From contig OX243815.1 of the NCBI GenBank assembly GCA_945859605.1, forward strand, positions 44,788,486-44,852,485: DNA of 64,000 nt, given 5' to 3'. Every line of letters starts with the position of its first letter. Positions within the stretch are counted from its first letter, which is position 1. Position numbers and translations under genes: made by a program. This DNA is from Lumbricus rubellus. Taxonomy: Eukaryota; Annelida; Clitellata; Crassiclitellata; Lumbricidae. The notes under the pieces are model-generated. The model was given only the letters and a program-made list of their open reading frames with translations. It was not told the origin of the DNA and did no database searches. Below are positions 1 to 11,600 of the stretch, piece after piece.

Positions 1-1205
1 CAAGACCACAATAATCTTCACACCTGCATCTTTACCGGCAGCTCTATGTTATAAGGGTGTGAGCAAAATATAGGTGAAGTTCAAAGGTCAAGGCATCCTT
101 TGATCCGCTTAATAATCTATAATACTGTAAATAAATACAGATGAGACACTGCACATGTCAAATCACATTAAATAGAAACAAATAAAACTAATGATAATAA
201 TAATAATAATAATTGATAATGAAACTAAGTTAAAAAAACAAAAACAAGAAATAACCACTAAACCGAATTATATCATTGATGGTCATTAATAGGTCCTGCG
301 GGATAAGATTTTTAGCATACTTTACTAGTAGAACAAATGGATACTGTTAGAGTGTGTTATAACAGGATTTTTGCTACAGGTGGAAAAAGGCTCCTCAGAA
401 GTGACTGACATTTTACAATGTCAAAGATAAGCTTAGGAAACTTGGTGTGCTCACCGACTCTTAACCTATTAATGTTTACAATGCCACTATCGTCATGCAC
501 AATCAATAATTGTTTGATGATTCTAATAAAAGGGTTTTTGAAACTTTAAAAATATTCAGTACCGTGAATAATGAATATCTGTATTGAACTAATGAACAGA
601 ATTTAAATATAATTGTGAACAATTTTTTTATGAACATGGATTAATTCACGAAAATCAGCAGCCAATAAGAGATCTCAAGATATGTTGATTGACACTTAAA
701 GTTAATACCTTGTGACAAATATGTTCGAAGTTGATCCCAAGTTCTGAAACACATCAGAGGGGAACAGTTTGAATGAAAAAATCATTTTGAAGCAACTTAA
801 AAAATTTCTGAATTGCTTTCTGAAACTGTAAAAAAAATTTAAGCAGTTCAGAAGCGGTCGGATCAAAGGTTGACTGGACAAAATATTGCTTTCAGATATG
901 ACCTAAGTTGCCAACCATCATCAATACCCAAAACTAACACATGGCTCACCACCTTCAAAATCAGTAACCATCACTATCAACAACCACCATACATGAACAC
1001 CATAATTAATAACCATCAACAATAACCACCAACACCAACGTACTATTTCCCTCTAATTCCCCATAATTTCAAAGTACAATATTTATTGCTTAGAACCAAC
1101 AATCAGTCCATATCTGGATCATTCCAGTAACAGCACTTCAGTAACGGCAGAATAGAAGAATCAAGATCAAAGAATGTGGTGACACAACCACGTCGCACTG
1201 GTTAC

Positions 1206-2876
1206 CTTCCATCAGTGGAGGTTCGTTTTCGAAGTCGCTTGTCTCGCCTGCATACTGTGTGTTCGCGTCGGGTGTCATGATGGAACCAGTGTAGGCGTTG
1301 GAAGCAGCGTAGGCGTTTGGAGCGGGAGAATAGTACGAAGCTTCAGGATACTGCTGCGGGTTGCTGGCACTACTTTGCGTGTAATCAAACTGACCGAACT
1401 GCCTAGAAAGTAAACAATAATCACAGAACACTCAATGTAATTATTTATTCCGAGTATTTATATAGCGCCTCTTCAAGAAATTTACTCAGAGGCGCTCTCT
1501 GCGCTAACTGGCCGAAGTGATGTTAATTGTCATAACAACAAGAAAATTTCATCAATTAGCAAAATAAGTCACAGTGAGCCGGAAACAGTCATCAGTGGCG
1601 ATCCCTCGCAGACACGTAGAATCATCCAACAGAATCCCGTCGACAGCCTTCAGATGGTGGAATGTTCAGAGTCTCTGGTACAGGTTGCATCAATTGAGTA
1701 GAGAAGCGACAGGTGACAGGGCTCAAAAACACGAAACGCTGATGAAACTGAAGCTCCTCGCTGGTAGAAGATGACGCGCGTGTCCGGTCTATCGTCGGGC
1801 ACAAAGATTGCACAGTAGAAGGCAATTGTCGCTTGTCGGTCGGTAGTTTTTCGATACGATTATAATAATGATTTAAAACAGTTTTAACTTGTGTACGGTT
1901 GCAGTGAAATTATATAATAGCAGGCACAACATGGATCACAGTTCCATTGAAGAAAATAATCTGATATATTAACGACAGTTCTTGCTACAACCCAAAACAG
2001 CAATAATTATGACGTTTCTTTCTGTTTTCCCTCTTCATAATTTGCAAAAACGCATGCATACTTGTACTTAGCAGACTACTTAAAGTAATTATTTTCTAAG
2101 CTGATAATGGTGCAAGAGATCACTGCCTACACAATCATGCAAACATAGGCAATACATGCACATTGCTGCTACACCTAGCTATTAGACTCATTAAAAGGTA
2201 CACAGGTTCTGACGGGATACACATGCATGCACATATATAATTATAATATATATATTTTTTAAATAAGATAAGATCAGAATATTCTTTTATATACCAATTT
2301 CTATCCGCATTTTGGTGGACAGACATGGTATAATAAACAAACGTACATAATTTCTATATCCAATCAATGTCAAAATGTTTTCAAATAGCACAAAAATCCT
2401 AGGTCCAAAATCCAATATAAATTTTCTTTAAAATAAACAAATGTATATAAAATTAATATATATAGGCACACACATATTTATAAATTGTTTAGTACCTACC
2501 TATTTATGTGCCACGCTGACACAACTTATGTGCCACCAGTTTTTTATATGACGACCGAGGACCAGATGGATTGAAGATATACACAGGACGACAGGAATGA
2601 ATCTTGAACAACTGAGGAATGCAACGCAAAACAGAACGGAGTGGAGAAGGCTGGTCATGACAGTCGCTAGAGTTCCTCGAACTGACGGCACAAGGTGACT
2701 TACAAACAAACCATGACATTTTTACGCATGAAAAACGTTGAAGAACAGATTCGAACGACTTACGGAGCAGCTGGGAATTGTTCGGCCGCACCCATGTCAT
2801 AGTTGAACTGGTCGTAGTAGAAGCCCCCCTGGTTGTCCTGCTGCTGTTGCTGCGGCTGCTGGTATGGGTTCGACAT
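1206..2876 (-). CDS. YIPF5: YIPF5/YIPF7-like Yip1-domain Golgi protein, first two coding exons (partial)
   Basis: Family members are multi-pass membrane proteins of the ER-Golgi that bind Rab GTPases and act in vesicle traffic. Exon 1 (2876-2764) starts at ATG 2876 and encodes 37 residues plus two bases: a Gln-rich start (MSNPYQQPQQQQQ) followed by GGFYYDQFNYDMGAAEQF, with donor GTAAGT. Exon 2 (1402-1206) follows acceptor TTTCTAG and keeps the frame; it encodes a Tyr/Ser/Ala/Pro-rich stretch ending in YTGSIM then DFENEPPLMEE. This matches the cytosolic N-terminus of YIPF5, which has YTGQIY and FEDEPPLLEE just before the membrane domain. The donor after exon 2 is GTAACC. The transmembrane exons were not found between 1 and 1200 and must lie left of the window. 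The intron between the exons is 1.36 kb. YIPF5 and YIPF7 cannot be separated on this part. Confidence 0.85.
1440..1515 (-). repeat. LINE/SINE 3' tail fragment
   Basis: Read on the minus strand, this carries GAGCGCCTCTGAGTAAATTT, then CTTGAAGAGGCGCTATATAA and an AATAA-rich end. It is the 3' tail shared by the L2-type LINE fragments and tRNA-derived SINEs elsewhere in the window. It lies in intron 1 of the YIPF5-like gene. Confidence 0.65.
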
Positions 2877-2996
2877 TTCTTTATTCCTTCGTTACGATGA
2901 CGACTCTACAGAACCTAAACACCTTCGACGAAAACATGAACCGTTCACTTTAACATCACCCACAAAATATAATGACAGGTTATTTGATTGACTGAA

Positions 2997-3035
2997 ACGC
3001 GAGATATCTCGTGGTAAAAACGCGCGATATCTCGT
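2997..3035. promoter_or_regulatory. Paired palindromic motif upstream of the YIPF5-like start
   Basis: The 16-mer ACGCGMGATATCTCGT occurs twice, at 2997-3012 and 3020-3035, with one mismatch and a 23 bp period. Its core GAGATATCTC (GCGATATCTCG in copy two) is palindromic. It lies about 120 bp upstream of the ATG. A second direct repeat, ATTGGCCTATMGATCGCCG, sits at 3159-3177 and 3192-3210 (33 bp period). Paired CpG-containing sites in this position suggest promoter elements of a housekeeping gene. No factor is assigned. Confidence 0.4.
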
Positions 3036-3299
3036 AACTGGCGGCCAATGTGTTAAGGTCAATCGATTTTGTTCCGTTCTTTAGCTTATTTAAGCGTATT
3101 AATATTTTCAAAAATACACTTTTTCATGGTATTTTTATTTACTTACTTTCGCCAAAACATTGGCCTATAGATCGCCGTAGGTCGCGGAAATATTGGCCTA
3201 TCGATCGCCGCATGTCAGCCCGCTCTATTCTGCACCTATCTGCGGCGGCCATACTGTTTACGTTCTACCGAGCCGTCAGTCACAATAACGATGCGACAC

Positions 3300-3895
3300 T
3301 TTAAAAGAATAATAATCTATTGCAACAAAAGTTGGATTTTGTGGTTTGTATTATACAGTCAGGTACACAAGCATACAGCACCCACAGAAAATAAGTGAAA
3401 AACTCGTAAAGCCACTTTAAAAACATCATTCTTTCATAGAACTCTGAGCGTACAAATATTCAGCCATTTCTAGACTTGTAAAAAAGTAATGTAACAGACA
3501 AAAATGATTACTTTAAATGCAGACGCAGACTGTTTTAATTTTTGTCCACATCAACACGTCGCTGAATGATTTTTTGAAGCAGGAATGATAACTCGAGCAG
3601 CAATTGCATATCCTGTTGCACACTTGCCAACAGATGTCGCTCGTCTTAATCTTATGGAGGCATTAGGCAGTATCATAAAGATGTATTTTAAATCGTTTTA
3701 GAACTGGGCAAGGACGCCGTGCTGCTAACATGGTTCGAAGCAGGCTTCTGACCCACTGTGTAGCTGTGGTGAAATCCAGACAATGTCACGCATCGTAAAT
3801 TAGTCATGACTGCAAAACAACTCTCTTTCCGGGTGGTTTAGGCCTACATGTGGCTGATGAGGCTGCTGTTCAGTAGCTGGACGCGCTCTGCAAAA
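3300..3895. other. Intergenic stretch, no gene seen
   Basis: AT-rich DNA between the YIPF5-like gene and the SINE at 3896. I see no splice-bounded exon, conserved protein fragment or clear repeat structure here. Confidence 0.5.
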
Positions 3896-4299
3896 GCTAA
3901 ATAAATAAAACGCCTTTCAAGCTGTCTAGAGACTCGCTGCGTGGAGACTCAGAGGCACTCCCGACTACAGCGCGGACACTGCATCGGAGTTTCACGCTGA
4001 AGCGCTGAGCAATTGTGAGTGAAGGACTTTCCCAAGGTCCCTAGTCCCTACGCGGCGACTTGAGTTGGATTTGAACTTGCAACCTTTCGGCTGCAAGGCG
4101 CATGGTGAGAATTGGCGGGGGTTTGGGGGTTTCAACCCCCAGTCTTTCTTAGAGCCCCATGTTAAAGTCTGTTTTTCACACCCTATTTCAAGTGGATAAT
4201 TATCCCCCCCCCGGTATCTTTACACAATTCTTACACTGGCAAGGCGACGAACATAGACCTACCCACTAAGGCCACTACACCGCCGAACCCCACAGATGT
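3896..4299 (-). repeat. Full-length tRNA-derived SINE split by a hAT-type MITE
   Basis: On the minus strand the element begins GGGGTTCGGCGGTGTAGTGG (box A-like). It continues to a box B-like TTCAAATCC, a body with TCCTTCACTCACAATTGCTC, and the shared tail GTCGGGAGTGCCTCTGAG. The same order is found at 48991-49195 and 55839-56065. The tRNA head and the body are separated by the 138 bp insertion at 4101-4238. Confidence 0.8.
4101..4238. mobile_element. hAT-type MITE nested in a SINE, 8 bp target duplication
   Basis: Ends are CATGGTGAGAATTGG and (reversed) CAGTGTAAGAATTGTG. The flanks carry the 8 bp duplication GCAAGGCG at 4093-4100 and 4239-4246. The interior has a GGGGGTTT/AACCCCC hairpin. 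A related truncated copy lies at 20234-20330. Short inverted ends starting with CA and an 8 bp duplication are typical of hAT elements. Removing the insert restores the SINE. Confidence 0.8.
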
Positions 4300-4384
4300 G
4301 TAGGCCATGACTTTTGTGTGCATTTGCGCGCGCGTGTACATATAATTTAGATGTATATGTTTATACATATATTATGTGTATGTT

Positions 4385-4448
<64 letters not shown>

Positions 4449-4460
4449 CGCGCGCGCATG
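4385..4460. repeat. (TG)n-(CG)n microsatellite
   Basis: An uninterrupted TG run of about 55 bp passes directly into a CG run of about 18 bp. Alternating purine-pyrimidine DNA of this kind can adopt the left-handed Z form. Apparent reading frames across it are low-complexity and not genes. Confidence 0.95.
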
Positions 4461-5659
4461 TGTACGTCATGCGTTTGTTTGTGCGTGCGAGTGTTTGTTT
4501 GTAGGCTTATGTGTAAATTGCTTATTCACGAAGTCATTGGTCCATAAATAGCCATCAATTCACACTATCCAGTGGTCCATACTACAGCATATGCCCTATT
4601 GGCCTGCATATATTATAATGAAATGGATGGAGGTCACACGTGCTGTACAATATACTAGGCTTTGGTTCTAGTACACAACAGTTTGAAACATACCTGGGTC
4701 TTTGTTGTAAAAGAAGGAATCTGCCTTCTCATGCTCCCATGTAGTAGGTCAACAAAGATCATAATCATAAGATCATAGGATGATTGAGGTAATGTGAGCA
4801 GATATATATCTATGCATGGATTTCTACTGCAGTTGCCTCTGAATGACCGGTTTATATAAAAATTTAATAATAAATTAAGCATCTGACATTAGGCCTATAA
4901 CATCAGAGCTGCGTAAGGAACAAAACAATAACATAATTTGACTGGTCGGAAGGATAGACTGCTTTGCTTGGTCTACTTTTAAACAGGGTCTGTTGTTCTA
5001 TAAGAATCGCATGCACACACTGCACAGTTGGATATCATACAATACAATACAAGGTGCGTGTTGACATCTAAATTTCAATTGAACATCGTATTATTTTCTA
5101 TTATAGCCTAGGTAGGCTATTATAATACGTATTTATGCCGGGATGACCTTGCTACAATTTTTCTCTGTGACGTTTTTAATTCCTGCTGATGACCAACAGA
5201 GCTGTTTTTAAAGAATTTTCAAGCAGACCTAGGCCTACGTGTGCTGGCCGAAACGAATTCAAACGATACTTGTCTACAGGGCCTATACAAGTCGCTGGTT
5301 AATTAGACCTATTTGTTTAATTACCAAAAACGCCGATTCGGTGTAGGCCTATAATACAGCTTTGTGAGCACCTGAGCGAAGTGCCAATTAAGTGTGTTTT
5401 AATACGAAGCTGTTCTTTTCGGTATAGTAGGCTGCCAGTTCGAAGTTTGGACTAAGAGTTTTGACGGTAATAATTAACGTAGGCCTACGTGTTTGCTGTA
5501 GGCCTAATAGGTAACACCACGGTGGCACGGTGCATTGTAAACAGAAATCTACTTCTACCTATAGTGCTGATCGTGTTAGTTCCAATTTGGACGCGCAATC
5601 ACACTCTTACGAAAGCTGCTGTGTTGTTACTTTTAAGCATCAGTTTAGCTGAGCATTGG

Positions 5660-8600
5660 ATGAGCGATAAAATGGAGAGTTTCTTTAGTCGTCTGCACGA
5701 GAGGCGGGAGAATCTGAAGCGCGATGAGTTGAGCAAACGACATCAATGGCGGGACGACGAACGGAGGGTGCGCAACGGATTCTGCAATTTCACCGTCAAG
5801 GTAGGAACAGTAGCGGCGGCAGGGGGGCTAGGGGGGCTAAGCCCCCAAAATAGGCGATCCATTTTGTTTCATGTGAAAATGACAAATTTTGACGTTCACC
5901 CCCCCCCCCCCAATCGAAGCTGATGACTAAAAAAGGTCATCAGAAATTTTGGCGGGGAAAATGAAAATTTTTTTACAAGATTTCAACCGGATGACTAAAA
6001 AAATTTTTTAAAGGGTCGTCAGAAATTTTGGCGGATAAAAATTAATTTTTTCCGGAAATTCAGCCCCCCCTGCACTGAAATCCTGGCGCCGCCACTGGGT
6101 AGGAATGGGAAAATCACTGATCAATGTAGGTTACACAATGAAATTGCAGCAGCTATGTTGCCTGCTTCCAAATGTAGAGGAAGATTTTGCACTTAGACAT
6201 ATATAGGCTGACGCGAGAAATTTCGGGCCCCATGGATGCATGGATGCATAGGCAGAGCAGTCCTAACCTCGCATCAGTCGCATGTCTATCAATTATGTTT
6301 TGACTGAGCGTCCGTGTTTGGTCTTGTTCCTTCGACTTCGCGTTTTAGGCGTTGCATAGAAAATTTAATCTTGAGATGGAGATTTAAAAAATATATATAT
6401 AGGCCCTAAACAATGTGGCTTTTGTCAGGTCTTATTTAGCAGCACCGGCCAATACGATATATAGGGGAGACCGGGGCTACAAGTAACATTTTACACATTT
6501 CATCGACTTGCGGCAGAACTGTTCCTCCAAGTACGACACATAATATATCAGTGAAAACCTTCATAAGAGCTTTATATTTAGGCCAAATTTCAAATGTCTA
6601 ACTATATTACTTTAGGAGATAAATGAGGTCAAAAAAATATTTTTTTGTGTTAAAGTTGCCCCGGCTTGGGGTTGGTTGTAACAAGACCTGGGGTAAATTG
6701 TAACAATACTTTTAGCATTGGGATGGATGGATCCGATTTGACCAGGGTCTATGACAACAGAGGCAGTTACCCTGGACAGAAATTTGCTCGGCATATTACA
6801 GCACTTATGAGCAAGGTACTATAGACCAGTACATTTTTTTTAGCATTGGGGTTGGTTGTAACGCAACACATGTAGTCTATAGGCACTAGTCGTCTGAAAT
6901 TCACTTATGGCAGAAATAATTCACAGCGCTATCAGTGCAATCCATTTGAGATCATTTCTTACAAGCCACACATTGGATAGGCTACAGTTTTTCTTTTTGT
7001 TTCTGACAGCACAAAAAGGATTTAAAAAATTTTTCTGCCGCTTCTTTCATTCAACCAGTGTGGTTTCTTCATTAACCCTCAGGCTACCAAGCTTTTTTTG
7101 TAACACTGACTACCAAGGGGGGGGTGGTTACCACCCCCCCTGGATTTTGGGTTTGGTTTGAGATATCATAACTTGTAATACACCTATGGATTCAGCATTC
7201 ATTTCTGCACAAAATGGTATATTTAGGTTTAAAATATATGAAAGCACCCCAAAGTTATGAATTTTTTACCGTAGGCACCCGTCGATTCCACAAAATGTAT
7301 ACTTTCGCATAAGCAAAATATTAGATTCTGTGTGTTTTTAACATAATTTATTTAATTTAAAATAGGTTACATATAATAAAGTCCAATATTCAACTATAAA
7401 AACTAGTAATAAGTTAGTTTTAGTTACAATAAAAAGAGAAAAAACACGTAAAACATGCTGAAAAACGTTTACGCAGACTTATCGGTTTGCGTTGTAAAAA
7501 ACCCCCAACATTTTCACACATTTAAATTTATTTTAAGCACTTCCGGTCATCAAATGTCAAATTATTTGGTATGACTAAATAGCCCTAATTGCCCTCTATA
7601 GAATGACATAATTTATTTCTCTTAAAAAATAAATTATGAATAATTTTTAATAGAAACAACATGAAAATTTTATGAAAATAAAACACCTTTTTATATATTT
7701 TAATTTATTTTGAGCACTTCCGGTTGTCAAATGACAACTCCGTGACCACCACAATGTAGCCCCACATTCCCTCTACAGAATGGTGTAATTGGTGTCTCTT
7801 CATGTCAAAGGACGGATAAGATACAGCCGATAATCTAAGGGGGGGTGGTATCCACCCCCCCCTGGTGCCTCGGGTATATCGGGTGTAACTTTTGAATGGT
7901 ATGGTATATCATCACACATTTTAGCTCAAAATGTGTGCAAATGAATCCTCTACAGCCACCTAAAACGTCAAAATTTTATTCCTAACGATAAAAGTTTTAT
8001 TTGGGAAAAACCTAGGGAGGGGGGGTGGATACCACCCCCCCCCCCTTGGTAGCCCGAGGGTTAAAAAAACTATTTTAAAAAAATTCCTCATAAATTGTCT
8101 ACAGCTAAAAATATTTCGGTAGGATTAAAGTAAAAATAAATCTTTTATAACATTGAAGGTGGTTTGGTGCAGGTTGTAATACCGTTACAACAAGCCCCTT
8201 GGAAATTGTTACAACTTGCCCCGATCACGCGTCTAGGATGACCACATAAAACTTTCAAACACCACGTTAGCTGACGAAATATTTCATCCTGCCATGTAAT
8301 CTAGCATAAACAAGCTTCGCATTGACCAACACTAAGTAAGAATATCGTGCGCCAGACGAAAACAATGAAAAAATCCATGCGGATTGAAAAACTTACTTTT
8401 AGTGGCAAAAATCACACTTTTGGAAAAACGATTCTGTTATGGTGCAACGCAAGGAAAGCCGAAAGGAACACAAAACGAAAACGATATGACGCATGCTATG
8501 ACGTGCATACGTTGGTTTCCTTAGTTTCAGTTTTCCTTATTTTTACAAAGTTACAACCTACCCCTGTTACTTTTAGCCCCGGTCTCCCCTATATATGATG

Positions 8601-11600
8601 TTTAATTATTGTGTGTTTTCGTGTCGTTTAGTATTTAGGATATGTCGAAGTGAACGATTCGAAAGGAATTCATGTGCTTGAAAGTGCCATCAAAACTCTG
8701 GTAAGTGCTGCTGAATTAATAGGCCTACAGCGATAGGCCTAAGTGTAGTCGTTTAAAATACTTGTAAGTTGTAGTTAATTATTGAAATTTGCTTTTTTCA
8801 ATTGTTGCATATTATTTATCATCATAAAGACATAAATGCATGCCATTGTGCAGGCCGAAGGGCTTAAATCATGCGTTCGAGACGCTAAAACGAACAATCA
8901 GCCAGCCAGCCATCGCAATTCGTTTGTTGAAGTATCTTCTTCTTCTTTACGTTCTCTGCCAATTGGCAGGTCCAAACGTCCAATGTTTCCACTTTTCCCG
9001 CTGTTGTGCCATGTCCTTCAGTTCTCTGTATCCAGCTTCCATCATCCCGTCCAGCAGTTTTTGTCTAGGCCTTCCTCTGCACCTCTTTCCCTCCAATCTT
9101 CCTTCAATTATTTCTTTCTGCAGTGAGTCACCTCTTAGCAAATGTCCCACCCAATTCTTTTGTCTTATCTTTATTGTGTCCAGCAGAGATCTTTTCTCTT
9201 CTACCATCATTAGTAGGCCTACTTCTTCATTTGAAACGTGCTTTGTCCAACTGATTTTCTCCATCTTTCTCCATACCCACATTTCAAAAGCTTCCAGCCT
9301 CTGCACATCTTCTTTTCTCATTGTCCATGTCTCTGCGCCATATAACGTCACACTCCATATCAATGTTTTGACCATTCTTTTCTTCAGAATGGTCAAAACA
9401 TTGATATGGAGTGTGACGTTATATGGCGCAGAGACATATGTTGAAGTATAGGCCTAAAATATTATTAGCTGACACAGGCGCAACTTACACAGCGAATTTT
9501 GCTTAGGCGGCGCCTAGGCTACTAAGAAATACGGACAGTCACAACGCGAAGATAAAATAGGCTAATACTAATAAATTATTTGATAGAATGATGATGTGCT
9601 GAATAAAGAAAGCATGAGATGAAGTTACGGTGATCTCTGTAAAACTAAATCGGTAAAGGTGATGTGAAATTAGACTTTCTACGGAGGGAAGGGAGCAAAG
9701 TTCGAAGGAAGTGGATTTTGGTAGGCCTAATGGGTAATCAAATTGATTAACCTTCAGCCTATAATAATCTTAATTAGTATAAATTCATCAAAATAAGCCA
9801 TTGATCTTTTCAGAGATTTGGCGATCTTGGACCTCCGACTCGGTTTTCTTTCTTCAAAAGCGAATCAAGGGTTAGTTTCAACCAATTGTATAGGCTAACC
9901 TAAGCGTGATATTAGGTCTATAGCTTAGCCCAGAGCCTTATAACCTATGCTTGTGGCAATTTAATCCGTTTATCCTATAGGGGCTTTAGGCCTATTTCCT
10001 GTTTAATCTTGAGGATATGTTCAAATTATTCTTTTGGATATTTTCTTGTTATTCTTTTGGATATTTTCCGGTTATTCTTTTGGATATTTTCCTGTTATTC
10101 GTTTGAATATTTTCCTGTTATTCTTTTGGACATTTTCCTGTTATTCTTTTGGACATTTTCCTGTTATTCTTTTGGATATTTTCCGGTTATTCTTTTGGAT
10201 ATTTTCCTGTTATTCTGTTGGATATGTTTAAGTTATTCTTTTGGATATTTTCCTGTTATTCTTTTGGATATTTTACGGTTGTTTAGCCGTTCTCTGATTA
10301 ACTTATTAGGCCTAACTATAGCTACATGTTGTACAATTTCGTTTGTTGTTTCCTTCCAGTCATTGGAAAATCTCTTTAACGTTGGTGAACTTCGTGTCAG
10401 TGGTGACAAGCTGTGTTTTGTGGACCATCCTACAGAAGTAAGTCGTCTAGATCTACATTATGCATGGACTTTCGAACCTGGAACCCTCAGGCTCCAAGGC
10501 ACTAGACGCACCACTAAACCACCACGCCCATTTGCACAATAATATATATATATATATTGTATGATGTATATATATATTATAGGTCTATTCCGCTGCTTAG
10601 TCGTGTATATATAGCCTACACATAATTTATATATTCAGGTTCGAATCCACATCAAGCCGCCACGCAGGGACCTTAAACATGTAAGTTCTTCACTCGCAAT
10701 AAATTGTGCGCGTCGGCATAAAACTCCGATGCAGTGTCCGCACTCCGCACTGCAGTCGGGAGCGCCTCTGAATAGATGGCTTGAAAATGCACTACAGTAA
10801 ATAGTAAATTATATATAGCCTATATATGTGGCCTATATATAATTGTGTGTGTAAATATATAGGATGTTCTGGTGGAGACGCCGATAGAGAAGATCTCTTT
10901 CTGTGGTCCAGTGGAGAATGGCAAATACTTTGGCTACATCTGTCAAGAGAATCTGCATTGGAAATGGATCTGTCATTGCTTTAAGAGCACGCAAGATCAC
11001 GTGAGTCAGATCGATATCGCACTCTTTAGTCTTTACATTCAAACATATTGCACTTGGTACTTGCACTCGAGTACAACTTCAAGTATATAGGATATACTTG
11101 TATTATGCTTGCAGCGCTTGAAGTGTGGCAGGACGGTCATGGACGGCGTCCTGGCACTTCTTTTCAAATCTCTATGCCGTCCTGCCACTTATTTGGCCAG
11201 CACACGTGAAAATGTATGGGGCGCCCAGGCACTTATTTTTTAACACTTTTAGCGCTGTATGCTTGCACTTAAAACCTAAATACTTGAGACCTAAGTTGTC
11301 CTATTGTACTTGAAACCAAGTTTGTGAAACCTAAGTATGCTTGCTGTAGCCTACAATCCTACATGTAGGCCTACTTGAAACCTACGTAGTCCAGCCCTCC
11401 TGGAGATATATCTGGTTACATCCAAGCCCACTTCTTCCAGCATAGGAGGCCATATAATAATGTGATACCTACATGTACCAACGTTGTCCCGGCCTTAGAG
11501 AGGAGCATACTAGAGACTTGTTTAGGTGAACACAGGCAGAGTTTCTTACATGTCTGTGAAGTGTTTTGTTGAATAAATTGGTCATTTATTTATTTAACGA

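Noticed and set aside
4314..4551. Cys/Val repeat peptides at the TG/CG run
   Set aside because: Microsatellite translation.
10009..10542. A 177-codon plus frame with repeated FFWIFSCY
   Set aside because: It is the 24 bp minisatellite in intron 3 running through Numb-like exon 4 in a wrong frame and into a SINE head.
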